NCBI GenBank assembly: GCA_032622095.1
Contig: CP136066.1
Span: 43,599,835-43,663,834, forward strand
Direction of reading: 5' to 3'
From: Siphonodentalium dalli
Taxonomy: Eukaryota; Mollusca; Scaphopoda; Gadilida; Siphonodentaliidae
Length of the DNA: 64,000 nucleotides
This document shows, piece by piece, positions 21,595-34,054 of this stretch (the stretch's first letter is position 1; each line of letters starts with the position of its first letter). Under the pieces are notes generated by a model. That model worked only from the letters and a program-made list of their open reading frames with translations, ran no database searches and had not been told where the DNA came from. The translations under genes and the position numbers were made by a program.

Positions 21595-22600
21595 CAAAAG
21601 TCTAAAAATAAATGGATAAACATACCACCATCGATACATGTAAAAACAATAAGTATTGTCGATGTAACTACAAATACCGTATTCGAAAATAATTAGCAGT
21701 CATAAATGTCTATATTTGTCAAATTTTCCCGGTTAACATGGTTATTTCTGTTTGATGGACAATATATTGTATGCATATTAATATTGGAATAACCACATGC
21801 ACATATAATAAATATTCTGTTCATTTAAAGCCAACTGTCTGTTTCCTGACATGACCCGGATACCTGTAACATGTAGAGCCATGCCACATAAATTAGATTT
21901 TGCTTATTACGTATTGAGCTATTTTGGTACAATGTTTTTTAGTACATCCTTGGTTTAAACATATTTATTGTAACAAGGGATTGGGAGACAACTTAATGTG
22001 ACCCTCTCCCGACAATATTTACACACATGTTTAAACAAGATGAATAACAGATATATAGTACATCCTTCGGTATGTAATTTTAAAGATGGCGTCGGAAACA
22101 GAATATGGACTTAATTATATACCAAGTGTGTATGTAATCGTTTTATATAACGTTGTGTTAATGAAGCGTTTCTCTTGAATGACTATAGTAATTCCTTCTG
22201 GGGTTTGTTTGCAATGGAGATGGTTGGCAACAGACTATGTCCGTGAAATGCATTTCTAATTAGTTGTGGCTGCACCATGGATCGAAATGGTCGATTCGAA
22301 AAAAATCCACACGTGAGAAATTGAACCCGGTGATGAGCGCGATAACAATCAACATACATTTAATAACATTTTTCAAAAGACCCACTTCCCAAGAAAACGA
22401 TAAGCAAATACTAGTTAGCCATAGCGATTACTCTGTAGCTGGTAGCCAATAAATACATGTAGTTGTATCGGTGGTCGATGTAGGCTACCTGGTGGTGATG
22501 ATGACATCAATACGATTACTTCCCGAAACTACTAGAGTATATGTAACTCCGGTCGGTTCACAAGCCACACTCGATGGGTCAACCGAAAATGGTCTTGACA
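21595..22600. other. No recognised gene
   Basis: AT-rich non-coding DNA. Short ORFs at 22264-22452 and 22471-22671 have no domain; the second runs into the tandem array that follows. Confidence 0.45.
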
Positions 22601-22603
22601 ACT

Positions 22604-23110
22604 ATAGAGTAACTGTGTCCGATTCCCAAACCCCGAATCGATGCGTCCAACGAAATATGTGTATACTATAGAGTAACTCTGGCCGATTCCCAAACCCCGA
22701 ATCGATGCGTCCAACGAAATATGTGTATACTATAGAGTAACTCTGGCCGATTCCCAAACCCCGAATCGATGCGTCCAACGAAATATGTGTATACTATAGA
22801 GTAACTCTTGCCGATTCCCAAACCCCGAATCGATGCGTCCAACGAAATATGTGTATACTATAGAGTAACTCTGGCCGATTCCCAAACCCCGAATCGATGC
22901 GTCCAACGAAATATGTGTATACTATAGAGTAACTCTGGCCGATTCCCAAACCCCGAATCGATGCGTCCAACGAAATATGTGTATACTATAGAGTAACTCT
23001 GGCCGATTCCCAAACCCCGAATCGATGCGTCCAACCAAATATGTGTATACTATAGAGTAACTCTGGCCGATTCCCAAACCCCGAATCGATGCGTCCAACG
23101 AAATATGTGT
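22604..23110 (+). repeat. 64-bp tandem repeat, about eight copies
   Basis: The unit contains ctatagagtaactctggcc, gattcccaaaccccgaatcg, atgcgtccaacgaaatatg and tgtata. Copies start at 64 bp steps (gattccc at 22621, 22685, 22749, 22813, 22877, 22941, 23005 and 23069) and are nearly identical apart from the first. Confidence 0.95.
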
Positions 23111-23268
23111 AGGGTATATATATATATGTGTAGGGTATATATATATATATGTGTAGGGTATATATATATATGTGTAGGGTATATATATATATGTGTAGGG
23201 TATATATATATGTGTAGGGTATATATATATGTGTAGGTTATATATATGTGTAGGGTATATATATGAGA
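23108..23268 (+). repeat. gtgtagggt(at)n minisatellite
   Basis: Nine units of gtgtagggt followed by a variable (at) run, 15-23 bp each. It starts inside the last 64 bp unit, whose 'atatgtgta' it extends. Not telomeric: the G-rich part is not a telomere heptamer or hexamer array. Confidence 0.9.
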
Positions 23269-23269
23269 T

Positions 23270-23950
23270 TCAGGTTGAACAATGTAATGTAAACGTAATA
23301 AGCTGAATGAAAGGATATTAATTGATAAATAATTAAATATGCCATCATCTACACATTTCACACTCACGTCTATGCTCGATATCATTACGAGGAGAACGAT
23401 ACCATTCTGTTACACACTGCTGGATATTTGAAATTCCAGGTAACAGGTCAAATAAGAATGCTTCTGTAAATTCACGAAATGATTCCACAACATATGGTTA
23501 AAACGATATAATATGCCATGTCGCACGCGTGTGTTCGTCAGTTTTCGTAGTGGTTCCTGGTCCCAAAATGAATGATACATTCAGTTGAACAAACGTATTG
23601 AAAGCGTAATAAGAACCTGAACAAAAAATATAAATAATTAGGGAAATGTGCCATCATCTACACACATCAAACGTATATAGTGGATTCCTTTACAAGAAAA
23701 ACGATATGTTCTGTAACAAGCTGTTTGATATTTAAATTCTCTGGTAATATATATGATCTCATGAAGTGGATTGGTCAAATAAGAATGCTTAATAGGGATA
23801 AATCTGCACAATATATATGTCTCAGGCGCGTGGTCGGTGGTTACCGTGGTAGTTCCAGGCCCCAAAGTTAATGACATATTAGGTTTATTGTAAACGATAT
23901 TAGAAGACCCTGACAAAAGAATAGAACTGAATTTGTAAATATTACACAAC
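23270..23950. repeat. Degenerate ~300-bp tandem duplication
   Basis: About 23275-23575 and 23580-23880 share order and wording: gaacaa.gta.tgaaa.cgtaataag, gccatcatctacaca, aacgata.c.ttctgt, ggtcaaataagaatgctt and tcgt.agtggttcctggtccc. A third unit begins at about 23880. No coding potential. Confidence 0.55.
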
Positions 23951-24312
23951 CTACATATGTCACATGTATAAGGTCGATCAAAATAACATACGAAGTGCTC
24001 GCCTACATTTATCTTATCTGCATTTGCACGACAGCTTCGCCCATATTACGCCCTGTTAATAATATTTAAAAGGACAAGTGATAGATAGTAGGCTGATACA
24101 CCGCTAGCCAGAACAATCCCAAACACACAAAAGTCACGATTTCCGATACTTCTATTTTAACTTGGTAACAACTGTGTTTTTCGACCAGTTCATGATTTAC
24201 TATTATTATCGCCAATTAGGTGACGTCAAGCTAATGGCGTAAGGGTCAGGTTATTATTGAGTGCGTCAAACCATTAACGGACCGACACATACGTCAGAGC
24301 TGTTGGGCCGTT
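23951..24312. other. No recognised feature
   Basis: Non-coding linker between repeats and the zinc-finger remnant; nothing seen. Confidence 0.4.
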
Positions 24313-25270
24313 ATGCGAATTCAACCCACAGAAACATTGTGCTACTGTAATAGGAATGCACACGAAGTGGTAATAATGATTATTTGGCTACTATTGGGTC
24401 ACGGAGAGGATTCTCATATGATCTGCCAGGTTTCCAGACTGATTAAACAACTTCCGACCCGGTATGTATTCTCTTGTGTGTTTCCATGTTATCGGAACCA
24501 CGAAATATCACATATGACAGACACCATATATAAGATGCCACACTATTATGGGCTATCGCCAGTGGTTTTGGTCATCGTGCATTTTCAGACCCCAGATACA
24601 TGTATGACTGAAATCGTTCTGTCACACGCATATGGGCGAACGCCGGTGTGAAATTTATTTTTATTGTTTATGTTCTCATGTTTTCGGAATCACTAAATGT
24701 CTCTGGCACACGTCACACTCGTATGGTCGATCACCGTTGTTGGTCCTCCTATGTATTGTGATACTCCAGAGTCCAGATATGACTGAAAATCAACAGTCGA
24801 TTATCTCGTATGGACGATCGTCGGTAAGGGTCCACTTGTGCATCGTCAGACTCTAGATATGACTGAATTCATTCTATCACACGCGTATGGGCGATCGCAG
24901 GTGTGACTTGTGTATGTGTTGTCAGGTTTTTGGAATCACTAAATGTCTTCTGACACATGCCGCACCACTCGTATGGACGATCGTCGGTGAGGGTCCTCAC
25001 GTACATGGTCAGACTCCATATATGACTGAATTTCTTCTGACACGTCACATTCGTATGGTCGATCACCGTTGTTGGACCTCGTATGCATTTCGAGACTTGT
25101 GATATGACTGAATTCCGTCTGACACACTCGTATGGGCTATCCCCGGTGTGGGTCCTCTCGGTGTGGGTCCTCTCGTGCAATGGTGTCCAAAAATCGACTG
25201 TTAATTTTACATCAAAAGCTTGCGTTTTTTTACTACATAATTCATTGTCTGTTTTATTTTTTATATCCAA
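24313..25270 (-). pseudogene. C2H2 zinc-finger pseudogene, minus strand
   Basis: Read on the minus strand, broken fingers recur with the same wording as the cluster at 21178: THTGDSPYEC near 25150-25125, GDRPYECDV and MCQTEFSH near 25127-25050, and DDRPYEWCGMCQKTF near 25005-24960. More decayed ones follow down to about 24540. Frames switch and stops intervene, so no protein is made. It is opposite in orientation to the 21178 copy, consistent with an inverted duplication of the same gene family. Confidence 0.65.
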
Positions 25271-25430
25271 ATCTGGAGATTTTACTTCTAAAGTGGTGAC
25301 CTTATTTTACATCAAAAGCTGGCGATTTTACATCAAAACTCGTTAGTTAGATAATTAAAAAAATAGCGATTAACATCAAAACTCGTTAGTTGCATCAAAA
25401 GTCGTCAGTTACTTCAAAATCTGGCGTACA
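25195..25430 (+). repeat. Degenerate 'ttacatcaaaagctggcga' repeats
   Basis: Eight or so 18-30 bp degenerate units based on (t)tacatcaaaa(g)ct(g/c)g. They begin just beside the zinc-finger remnant and its final linker. Confidence 0.6.
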
Positions 25431-26439
25431 CCATTTCATTTTAATTTTTATTAAAAAACAGTTCCATGCACAAAATGAGCTGCATATCGAGCAAATTTGA
25501 TTGTATCGGTCTATACATCTTCGAATTGGACGAACAGTAGCGCGCGATTGGTATTATACATATCGAATTGGACGAATAGTACCGTCCAATGTATGGGCAA
25601 GTATCCTGATGTGTGCTATATTCGATCACCACCCGGACATTTGCCAGGTCTGCATTTGAGAGACTTTCTGGTGTGGTGAATGATAAACTTGCATTTTGTC
25701 TTGTGTTTTGTCTGATTCTGATTCAATCGGGGGGGGGGGGGGGGGTGCAGTTGAAATTTCCCAAGGTGAACACTGACACAAGTGTTGTTTCCGCGCACCA
25801 TCACGACTCGCTCAGCACCTTCAACAAAATATTTTAAACTTAAAGGGACACGTCCGTGCACCGTATTAAAGCTCGTGGGCTCGGCTCCATCAAACTTTGC
25901 CGTGGTCAGACGTGATTAATTGTTATTTATAAGATAACCTTAAAACAACACATGGTGGAGTGAAGGAGAAGATAACTCAATCTGATTCCTCTATAACACC
26001 CAGTGGACGATTTGTAAAGACCATTACAATGATCTCATCATTACAACTATCTCATCGTTGGTATTATGTACGACATAGGCTCCAGCGAATATTTCCTTTC
26101 CGAATATCGAACCGAATATACATGTACACCATATTCGCGAATCGAATCAAACATTAATTTTATCAACGATCGGTCAATGCAATAAAGTCCATGCGACTAA
26201 TGGTAATTGCACATATAGAAGTTTGTCTTTATCGTACAGACATTATAGTGCAAAGATAAAAACATGCTTCCATTGGAAACAATGGCCTTGATAAAATATA
26301 ACCTCGTTGCCAAATGATTCTTAGTTAACGATCGGTCAAAGCAAGAAAGTCTACGGTGGCTGATTTAGGACATAAAAAACAATTGTTATCTCGAAATATC
26401 AACAGCATCTTAAAATTTCGACGGCTTACAATTTTATTT
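25431..26439. other. No recognised gene
   Basis: Contains a poly-G run at 25730-25746 and two similar segments around 26158-26200 and 26325-26350 (aacgatcggtcaa.gcaa.aaagtc). No gene seen. Confidence 0.4.
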
Positions 26440-26950
26440 GATATTTTATGAAAACATGGCCGCTGGCAGCAATCTTGTATTTTATTATTTGCATCACTGA
26501 ATCCTTTGGCAAACCCTACAAGCCACATCCCTCATTTGATCGTCACTAAACTTCATATGGATACTCAGGGTGACCTCTAGATGTGAGCTTACCATTTTTC
26601 CCAAAATCTATTTTAAAAAACATGGTTGCCAGCGGCCATCTTATATTTTACTCTTTGTAAATCCTTTAACACACCCTACAGGTCACATCTCTCATCCAAT
26701 CGTCATCAAACTTCTTATTGATCTTCAGGGTGTCCTTAGATGGGATTTTACCATTTGTCCCGAATTATGTTAAAAAGCATGGCCACCAACGGCCATATTG
26801 GATTTCAAATTAGAATCCATCGTTACACCAGGCAGCCTACAATTATACGGTAAGCGAAATGTGTTGAAAAATTACACGCATGCTTGGGATCACCTCTAGA
26901 TGGGAGCCATCAAATTTGAATATTTTTCGATGAAATCCATGCAACAATGG
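26440..26950 (+). repeat. Mollusc-type dispersed repeat, three tandem units
   Basis: Three ~165 bp units of the family at 7954-8360, each with 'catggccgc.ggc.gccatctt', 'accctacaggccacatctc', 'atcgtcatcaaacttc' and 'agggtgacctctagatggga'. Diverged, non-coding. Confidence 0.65.
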
Positions 26951-27839
26951 TGATGGTTTTATGTACATATATGTACATGGATACATGTACATGTACCTGT
27001 ATCTACTGTATAAATAACCACGACAGACATTGGTGTGCATTTGAAGGCAGAAGGTAACACGTATGGTTTTACCAAATGCACCAATGACTATACCTGTATA
27101 TATATAGAGCAGATGGTATCATATTTGACATAATATTTCCAGCCATTTTCCAGTGATTTCCATAATCTAGGCGGCAATATATGCCATTATCGCTCATAGC
27201 GGTATGACACCCAAATGTTCCAAATTGATACTGCTAAGAGTAATTGGTGGCAAATAGCGGCTGACAAAAGCACATGCCAAGGCCAAAAACCAAAAACTTC
27301 TCTGTTTCCGATAACATTGGGAAAAATTTCCAGAGAGGCAGACAGGGAGTTTTGTTTTTTCTAAACTTTTCAGCCGTAAGCATTATAATAGTGTACCCGT
27401 TGTTACGGTGCCATGGACTATGGTAGAACCATGTGTATGGAAAATAAGCGTGAATCATTGGATAAAAACATGTCCCTTAAATTTATTCATCTCTACCAAC
27501 GTTGAGCTTAATACATGTATAACCCACTTATTGGGATTGCGAAAATGATAAGTATTCATATTGACACTCTAGCAGGTAACTAACTATAAGACTAGCTTTC
27601 TGGAGAAAATTGAAAAAATAAATTGAGTCAGGCAAGAACATCTCAGCCAGACAGGATGTTGGAAACAAAGATGTTTTTTTTTTGGGCATAACCACCGATC
27701 TTGTAAAAACATCATTCAGCGACCAGCGACATCACTTAATTGAAACAGGAAGAACAGGTTTTATAGAATATATCGGTTGTGGTTTGCTTTTGATATAGAA
27801 AACAGAAACCATAAAACCGCACATCACTGCAGTGTAATT
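26951..27839. other. No recognised gene
   Basis: Non-coding, with a (tacatg)-rich stretch at 26960-27000. Short ORFs lack domains. Confidence 0.4.
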
Positions 27840-28030
27840 TATTATGGTGTATATGCGAGTATCCCATAGGGAGCCTCATATACCGTATATAAGAGAATGC
27901 ATTGGCATACAAGGTCAAGGTACATATTGTTAGGCCAATTTCTTCTCTTCTAAATATATGTGAGGCTCCATTTGGGAGGGTTTTCGCAAATACGTGTTCC
28001 GGTATTCAGGAAGCTCCAGTTATGGAAGGG
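27840..28030. mobile_element. Diverged hairpin-bearing MITE, right end before TTAA
   Basis: Contains degraded copies of the hairpin module (tatgcgagtatcccataggg..., agagaatgcattggca, aggccaatttcttctctt). The right end, aagctccagttatggaaggg, is followed by TTAA at 28031-28034. That right end is an inverted match to the left end at 10522. A left end is not evident. Confidence 0.5.
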
Positions 28031-28336
28031 TTAACTAGTTAACATGTATACATGGTTTTATTAACGGTTTGTATTGTGAAGAGGTGAAATTGCCCGAAGC
28101 CTCCACTGTTACATTTTGCACCAGGTTCTATTCATAATCAATTTTCAATTGAAATTATTTTTACTGTATACTGTTTGGGTTAACTTTCTCAAGTGGATTA
28201 ATGGTAATACATGTACATCGAACGTTAGAGGTATGGGGGAGTATGAGGATACCACTGGAATTTTCAAAATGTTAGCCCATGTAGCCCAAGCCCCCAGCCT
28301 GCACACCCACCATAACAAATCCCACAAACCTTTTAA

Positions 28337-28782
28337 CCCTTTACCCAACAGAAGGGCCCTGTGCCAATGCATTCTCTTATATATGCGAGTCGACCATAGG
28401 TCGCCTCGCATATATAAGAGAATGCATTGGCTTAACACATTAAAAATTATAAAATTGTTAAAGAATGTAAAAGTGTTAAAAAAAGATTTTTTTTAGGCCA
28501 CGGCATTCTCTTATATATGCGAGGCGACCTATGGTCGACTCGCATATATAAGTGTTAAAAAAAGATTTTTTTTAGGCCACGGCATTCTCTTATATATGCG
28601 AGGCGACCTATGGTCGACTCGCATATATAAGAGAATGCATTGGCACAGGGCTAACTGTAACTATCACAATGTGGTCAAGGAGCCGGTTCCAATGATATCC
28701 ATATTTGTATGGTTCTATTGAGACAGACCGAAGATATTTTAGGCTGTTGAAGCTTTATTTGGCCGGTTTGTTGGGTAAAGGG
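28337..28782. mobile_element. TTAA-flanked (piggyBac-like) MITE with three hairpin modules
   Basis: TTAA at 28333-28336 and 28783-28786 flanks perfect 14 bp ends CCCTTTACCCAACA / TGTTGGGTAAAGGG, diagnostic of piggyBac-type insertion. Inside, 28354-28432 is a near-perfect ~75 bp hairpin (gtgccaatgcattctc...gagaatgcattggc). Two further inverted hairpin copies at about 28501-28550 and 28580-28645 lie in a ~79 bp tandem duplication. No transposase. Confidence 0.8.
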
Positions 28783-28786
28783 TTAA

Positions 28787-31010
28787 TGTACAGTGTATAA
28801 TATCGGTAGCTTTGCGGAAGTCGGCATCTATATGAGTGCATTATATTTACTCACATCCGCGTTTGTCGTATATAGACCGAGTGAACCGTGCTACATACTC
28901 TACAAAGTCAGCCCAAAAATATCAAATAAATTTTGTATAATTCATACACTAAGTATAAAAAACGTTGATAGAATCCGAAGATGCACGCAATGTTGTGATT
29001 CTATTTCCCAGTTAATTTATAAACACAATCCAACGTGTAATTTCTTCTCTTGTGCAAAAATGTTCAATCTGTCAGAAACTGTTATGCCACATTCAAATTG
29101 TGAAGCTGGTTGGTAAACACTTTTAAATCTACGATCCTAAATCACTAACGGAACAATATTAAAACCAATGCAAATGAAACAACTATAACAAAAAGCAATC
29201 AAGTCACAACAACTTAAAACTGCTGGCTGACCCCTTCTGGATCTTGCGCACATGTATTTGGTAACCCAGTTGTCGAAAAACAACATAAGCTGTTTGCCAA
29301 TCGGTTTCAAACAAGTATACCATCAAATTGGTAAACTCAGACGGCCAGTGTCAATGAAAAGAGCGAAGAACGAAAGAACTGAATTTTATACGTTATATTA
29401 TATAATTGTTTCTCCAATAAAAACATATATATATAAATGTCACTATTATTCAGCAGGCAAAGTGTATCAACGGAACCTCCTCGTTTAGATTTCCGACCTA
29501 CTTTAAAGTGTAGATAGATGTGCGATATAGAAAGCTGAACTATTCAATAAACTGGCATCCAGAAGGTTACAGAGACATAACTAATGTACGACTGGTGCTC
29601 TCTGGTAGAGATTGCCAACATCCTTGGAGAAGAACTTCCAATTGGGGTTACTAAACGTACATGACTCATTTGAACCTCAAGATGATGTTATCATAATTGG
29701 TAGCAGGGACAACATAGGTCGATTAGTCACGAAATACCGGTATAATTAAGTCTTTATCCTGAGAGTAAAAACATACCGAAATCATCGTAATTTTCCAGCT
29801 CTTTTCAAACATAAATGATATAAATGCTGGTCAACCATACCAGACCAAGAACAGACTAACACAACACTTATTTATTCATGCTGACTAATTGTTCTTATTT
29901 CTTAAACACATTGTATCAACATATGTATTTGGGTAAAATATATCTACAACTCATCCAATATTAAGAATATGAGGGCATGTGACTAAACAATAAGAAAGCA
30001 AGAGGTAGCCGAATGACGATATTTTCGAATAATAGAATCTCTTGAAAATTCGATACAACATCAAGTCGCATAATAGCAATTCATTAGGTGAGTTCAAATC
30101 AAATTCGTATACATTTAAAGCCATAAATAACTAAACTCCCCCCTGATATTGCGGGAAATCTTCAGATGTTGTAATTGGATTGCGATAAATTTTGGAAGAT
30201 AATTCCATATACGTTAAGAACATATCCTATAACAAATGTAATGTGCAGAGTCGACTTTCAAAAAATCACAAATGATTAGGTTCATTAAGAGGAAACATAT
30301 GTTGGACATTTGTTGGACTAACAGAATTATCGGTTAGCGACATGTGAACCTTTCCTTGGTGACTTGGCACCTTACACCAGTAGGGCGGATTGTGCAGTCA
30401 ACATAAGAGTGGAAAATGACAATGCTGAGCTACTGCAATGTGAACTGACAGCCACCTGGTCACTGTCCAATAATTATAATGAAGACACTAACCAAGTTTT
30501 GCCTAATACTTCCACCCCTTAATGATGAGACATGTTGTTATATTCGGAGCCAACTTGGTGTGGCAGGGAGTTTCATGCAGTACTAAGTTGTTCTTCACAT
30601 GCCTTTGTAAATGTATTTTGAACTGAGCACTACATCCATACAACCGTTACTGTTCATCACTCAAACATGCAATCTCTCAGGGGAGTCAACATTAGCTCAA
30701 ATCATCATAATTACACGCGCATAGAGCCCTCGCGGGGACAGGCCCTAGCCATACAAATCCCATTATTACAAATCATCAGTCATATATTATTAATATATAT
30801 ATATATATATAAATATCTTTTATTTCTCCATTTCTGAAGAGTCAATATATAATCAAACAATTACACGTAATATAAACAAGGAATTACACAAAAATTTCAT
30901 GCACAAACAATTATGTACAAACAAAGATACACAAGACAATATAAATGGACACACACATATATTGTGGCATAGGAACAGTAACATGTGCATCTACACGTAC
31001 ACGATTACAC
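28787..31010. other. No recognised gene; SINE tail and AT repeat
   Basis: The 107-codon ORF at 28793-29116 has no recognisable domain and is probably chance. 30723-30770 matches the SINE tail of 14762-15157 (agagccctcgcgggga...). An (AT)n run lies at about 30788-30812. Confidence 0.45.
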
Positions 31011-31013
31011 GAT

Positions 31014-31087
31014 GAAATGTATCCACGCAGTGATGGTTACAGACAGGAATGAAATGTATCCACGCAGTGATGGTTACAGACAGGAAT
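31014..31087 (+). repeat. 37-bp tandem duplication
   Basis: Two identical 37 bp units (gaaatgtatccacgcagtga...) at 31014-31050 and 31051-31087. Confidence 0.95.
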
Positions 31088-31101
31088 GAAATCTGGAGAA
31101 C

Positions 31102-31373
31102 ATTATAGTGTACTAATGTCTATTATCCCCGAATATCCAAAGGTGCCAGATTTGAGCGGCTTCTCTCACCATAAAATCAACAATCTTCAGGACATCTTCA
31201 GCGATGCCATGGAGAGAATTTGGAATATACCCAATAAATATGAGCATTTGTTTGTCCACAGGGAGCTCATCAATGCATATATAACAGTCTATGTGGAAAT
31301 GTGGCAGGAAACGATACCAAGTGTCAATTCTTGAGTCGATTAGTAAAGAACAGTCGTGAAAAATGTGATTCAC
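31102..31373 (-). pseudogene. LINE RT C-terminal fragment
   Basis: The minus-strand frame from 31373 reads NHIFHDCSLLIDSR..., then an aromatic-rich helix region ending VREAAQIWHLWIF. This matches the layout of the C-terminal H-x-L/F-x-x-C zinc-like region and last helix of the LINE remnant at 19880-21012 (VEHILIDC...; ISATSRLWHAYFL). The upstream Cys pair is missing, replaced by the 22 bp satellite starting at about 31391. An old 5'-truncated insertion. Confidence 0.55.
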
Positions 31374-31390
31374 AATGAGAAAGTAAAATT

Positions 31391-32112
31391 GCTTGTGTCT
31401 GGGGTATTTATGGCTTGTGTCTGGGGTATTTATGGCTTGTGTTTGGGGTATTTATGGCTTGTGTTTGGGGTATTTATGGCTTGTGTCTGGGGTATTTATG
31501 GTGTCTGGGGTATTTATGGCTTGTGTCTGGGGTATTTATGGCTTGTGTTTGGAGTATTTATGCTTGTGTCTGTGGTATTTATGGCTTGTGTCTGGGGTAT
31601 TTATGGCTTGTGTCTGGGGTATTTATGGCTTGTGTCCTGGGTATTTATGGCTTGTGTCTGGGGTATTTGTGGCTTGTGTCTGGGGTATTTGTGTCTGGGG
31701 TATTTATGGCTTGTGTCTGGGGTATTTATGGCTTGTGTCTGGGGTATTTATGGCTTGTGTCTGGGTTATTTATGGTGTCTGGGGTATTTATGCTTGTGTC
31801 TGGGGTATTTATGGCTTGTGTCTGGGGTATTTATGCTTGTGTCTGGGGTATTTATGGCTTGTGTCTGGGGTATTTATGCTTGTGTCTGTGGTATTTATGC
31901 TTGTGTCTGGGGTATTTATGGCTTGTGTCTGGGGTATTTATGGCTTGTGTCTGGGGTATTTATGGCTTGTGTCTGGGGTATTTATGGTGTCTGGGGTATT
32001 TATGGTGTCTGGGGTATTTATGCTTGTGTCTTGGGTATTTATGGCTTGTGTCTGGGGTATTTATGGCTTGTGTCTGGGGTATTTATGCTTGTGTCTGGGG
32101 TATTTATGGCAT
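31391..32112 (+). repeat. 22-bp minisatellite, about 33 copies
   Basis: The basic unit is tatttatggc + ttgtgtctgggg, with shorter variants (tatttatgcttgtgtc..., tatttatggtgtctgggg). All three plus-strand frames are open through the array because the unit has no stop in any phase, giving 246-271 codon ORFs that are artefacts. Confidence 0.95.
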
Positions 32113-32271
32113 GCTTTCCAAAGATGGGACATATGTAGATTTGTTTGGACGGTAGCGAAACGACAGAATTCACTCTGTGTTGATACGAGGTGTTGCCATT
32201 CGTTTTGAACTGATTTGAACACCACAATCATATGAGATAAATATTTCTAATGTGTTGAAAATAATATTCCA

Positions 32272-33254
32272 GGAGTGTAATATAAGGAGTGTAATATAAG
32301 GAGTGTAATATAAGGAGTGTAATATAAGGAGTGTAATATAAGGAGTGTAATATAAGGAGTGTAATATAAGGAGTGTAATATAAGGAGTGTAATATAAGGA
32401 GTGTAATATAAGGAGTGTAATATAAGGAGTCTAATATAAGGAGTCTAATATAAGCAGTGTAATATAAGCAGTGTAATATAAGGAGTGTAATATAAGGAGT
32501 GTAATATAAGGAGTGTAATATAAGGAGTGTAATATAAGGAGTGTAATATAAGGAGTGTAATATAAGGAGTGTAATATAAGGAGTGTAATATAAGGAGTGT
32601 AATATAAGGAGTGTAATATAAGGAGTGTAATATAAGGAGTGTAATACAAGGAGTGTAATACAAGGAGTGTAATACAAGCAGTGTAATACAAGCAGTGTAA
32701 TACAAGCAGTGTAATACAAGCAGTGTAATATAAGGAGTGTAATATAAGGAGTGTAATATAAGGAGTGTAATATAAGGAGTGTAAAATAAGGAGTGTAATA
32801 TAAGGAGTGTAATATAAGGAGTGTAATATAAGGAGGGTAATATAAGGAGTGTAATATAAGGAGTGTAATATAAGGAGTGTAATATAAGGAGTGTAATATA
32901 AGGAGTGTAATATAAGGAGTGTAATATAAGGAGTGTAATATAAGGAGTGTAATATAAGGAGTGTAATATAAGGAGTGTAATATAAGGAGTGTAATATAAG
33001 GAGTGTAATATAAGGAGTGTAATATAAGGAGTGTAATATAAGCAGTGTAATATAAGCAGTGTAATATAAGCAGTGTAATATAAGCAGTGTAATATAAGCA
33101 GTGTAATATAAGCTGTGTAATATAAGGAGTGTAATATAAGGAGTGTAATATAAGGAGTGTAATATAAGGAGTGTAATATAAGGAGTGTAATATAAGGAGT
33201 GTAATATAAGGAGTGTAATTTAAGGAGTGTAATATAAGGAGTGTAATATAAGCA
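32272..33254 (+). repeat. 14-bp satellite, about 70 copies
   Basis: The unit is ggagtgtaatataa. Variants come in runs: gcagtgtaatacaa (about 32670-32725), gcagtgtaatataa (about 33030-33110) and ggagtctaatataa (about 32425-32450). The minus strand has no stops in any phase, producing a spurious 343-codon ORF. Confidence 0.97.
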
Positions 33255-33740
33255 GTCAACGTCGTTTCATGTAACCCACTTTATTTTATATAACCTTTTT
33301 TCCGAATATGAATCGTGTCATATTCCGTTTCGCATCATGGGTGTCAACATATTAGCGATAGAAAATGAAATAGTAAACGACTATATCCCTAACTCACATG
33401 GAATCCACGAAGAAGGAAAGTGACCGCGAAGTCTATCTGCATTTTGGATTTCTCTTCACTCTGTCACAGTAAAATAAAACTAGATGTTATACCAAGAGAG
33501 ACCAGTAGTGAGATTGGGTGCATTTTTCCAGATGAAAGTGTTACAATTGGCCATTGCCATTCCCAATAGCAGGGCCTGGTACCTACGTCACCAATCCAGT
33601 CTCTAACCCAAAGTGTTTCATTGTAATGTGTTTAAAATATATTTATACCACGATCGCCTATCTTACTATATAAATAAAGCCATATGTTTAAATTTTACAT
33701 TTAATCAACACCTGTTGATTAAACGTGCCTACTATTGATT
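33255..33740. other. No recognised feature
   Basis: Short non-coding spacer between satellites. 'cagtcaacgtcgtttcatg' at 33254-33273 resembles the terminus of the MITE at 17810. Confidence 0.4.
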
Positions 33741-33908
33741 AAACTTCGCATAGTGGATTAAACTTTCTCCATACAATTTGAACGGAAAAGTGTTTATCCA
33801 TCGCATTGTAAAGGTCGTGGCATAAACTTCGCAGAGTGGATTAAACTTTCTCCATTCAATTTGAACGGAAAAGCATTTATCCATCGCATTGTAAAGATCG
33901 TGGCATAA
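33741..33908 (+). repeat. 83-bp tandem duplication
   Basis: Two units (33741-33823 and 33824-33908) containing agtggattaaactttctcc, aatttgaacggaaaag and ttatccatcgcattgtaaag. They sit directly beside the palindrome at 33913 and share its 'gtggattaaa' wording. Confidence 0.9.
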
Positions 33909-33912
33909 ACAA

Positions 33913-34054
33913 AATATACGCATAGTGTTTCTGAATAACAAATTTAATCCACTCGTGGGATTGGCGATTTACACCACTCGCTGAAGCTCGTGGTGTAAAT
34001 CGCCAATCCCACTCGTGGATTAAATTTGTTATTCAGAAACACTATGCGTATATT
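33913..34054. repeat. 142-bp hairpin palindrome, 65-bp arms
   Basis: Arms 33913-33977 and 33990-34054 pair along their whole length except two adjacent bases (left actcgtgg, right cactcgtgg), with a 12 base loop. It reads aatatacgcatagtgtttct at one end and the complement at the other. Confidence 0.95.

Noticed and set aside
23108-23268. Telomere-like tgtagggt repeats
   Set aside because: Interrupted by variable AT runs and derived from the adjacent 64 bp unit; not a telomeric hexamer or heptamer array.
28793-29116. 107-codon plus-strand ORF with several cysteines
   Set aside because: Cysteine spacing fits no known finger, no homology recognised, repeats on the left side.
31356-32208. Three overlapping 246-271 codon plus-strand ORFs
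   Set aside because: The 22 bp minisatellite is open in every plus frame; no start context, no domain.
32228-33259. 343-codon minus-strand ORF of repeating Leu/Tyr/Thr/Ile
   Set aside because: It is the 14 bp satellite read through; all phases are open because the unit has no stop.
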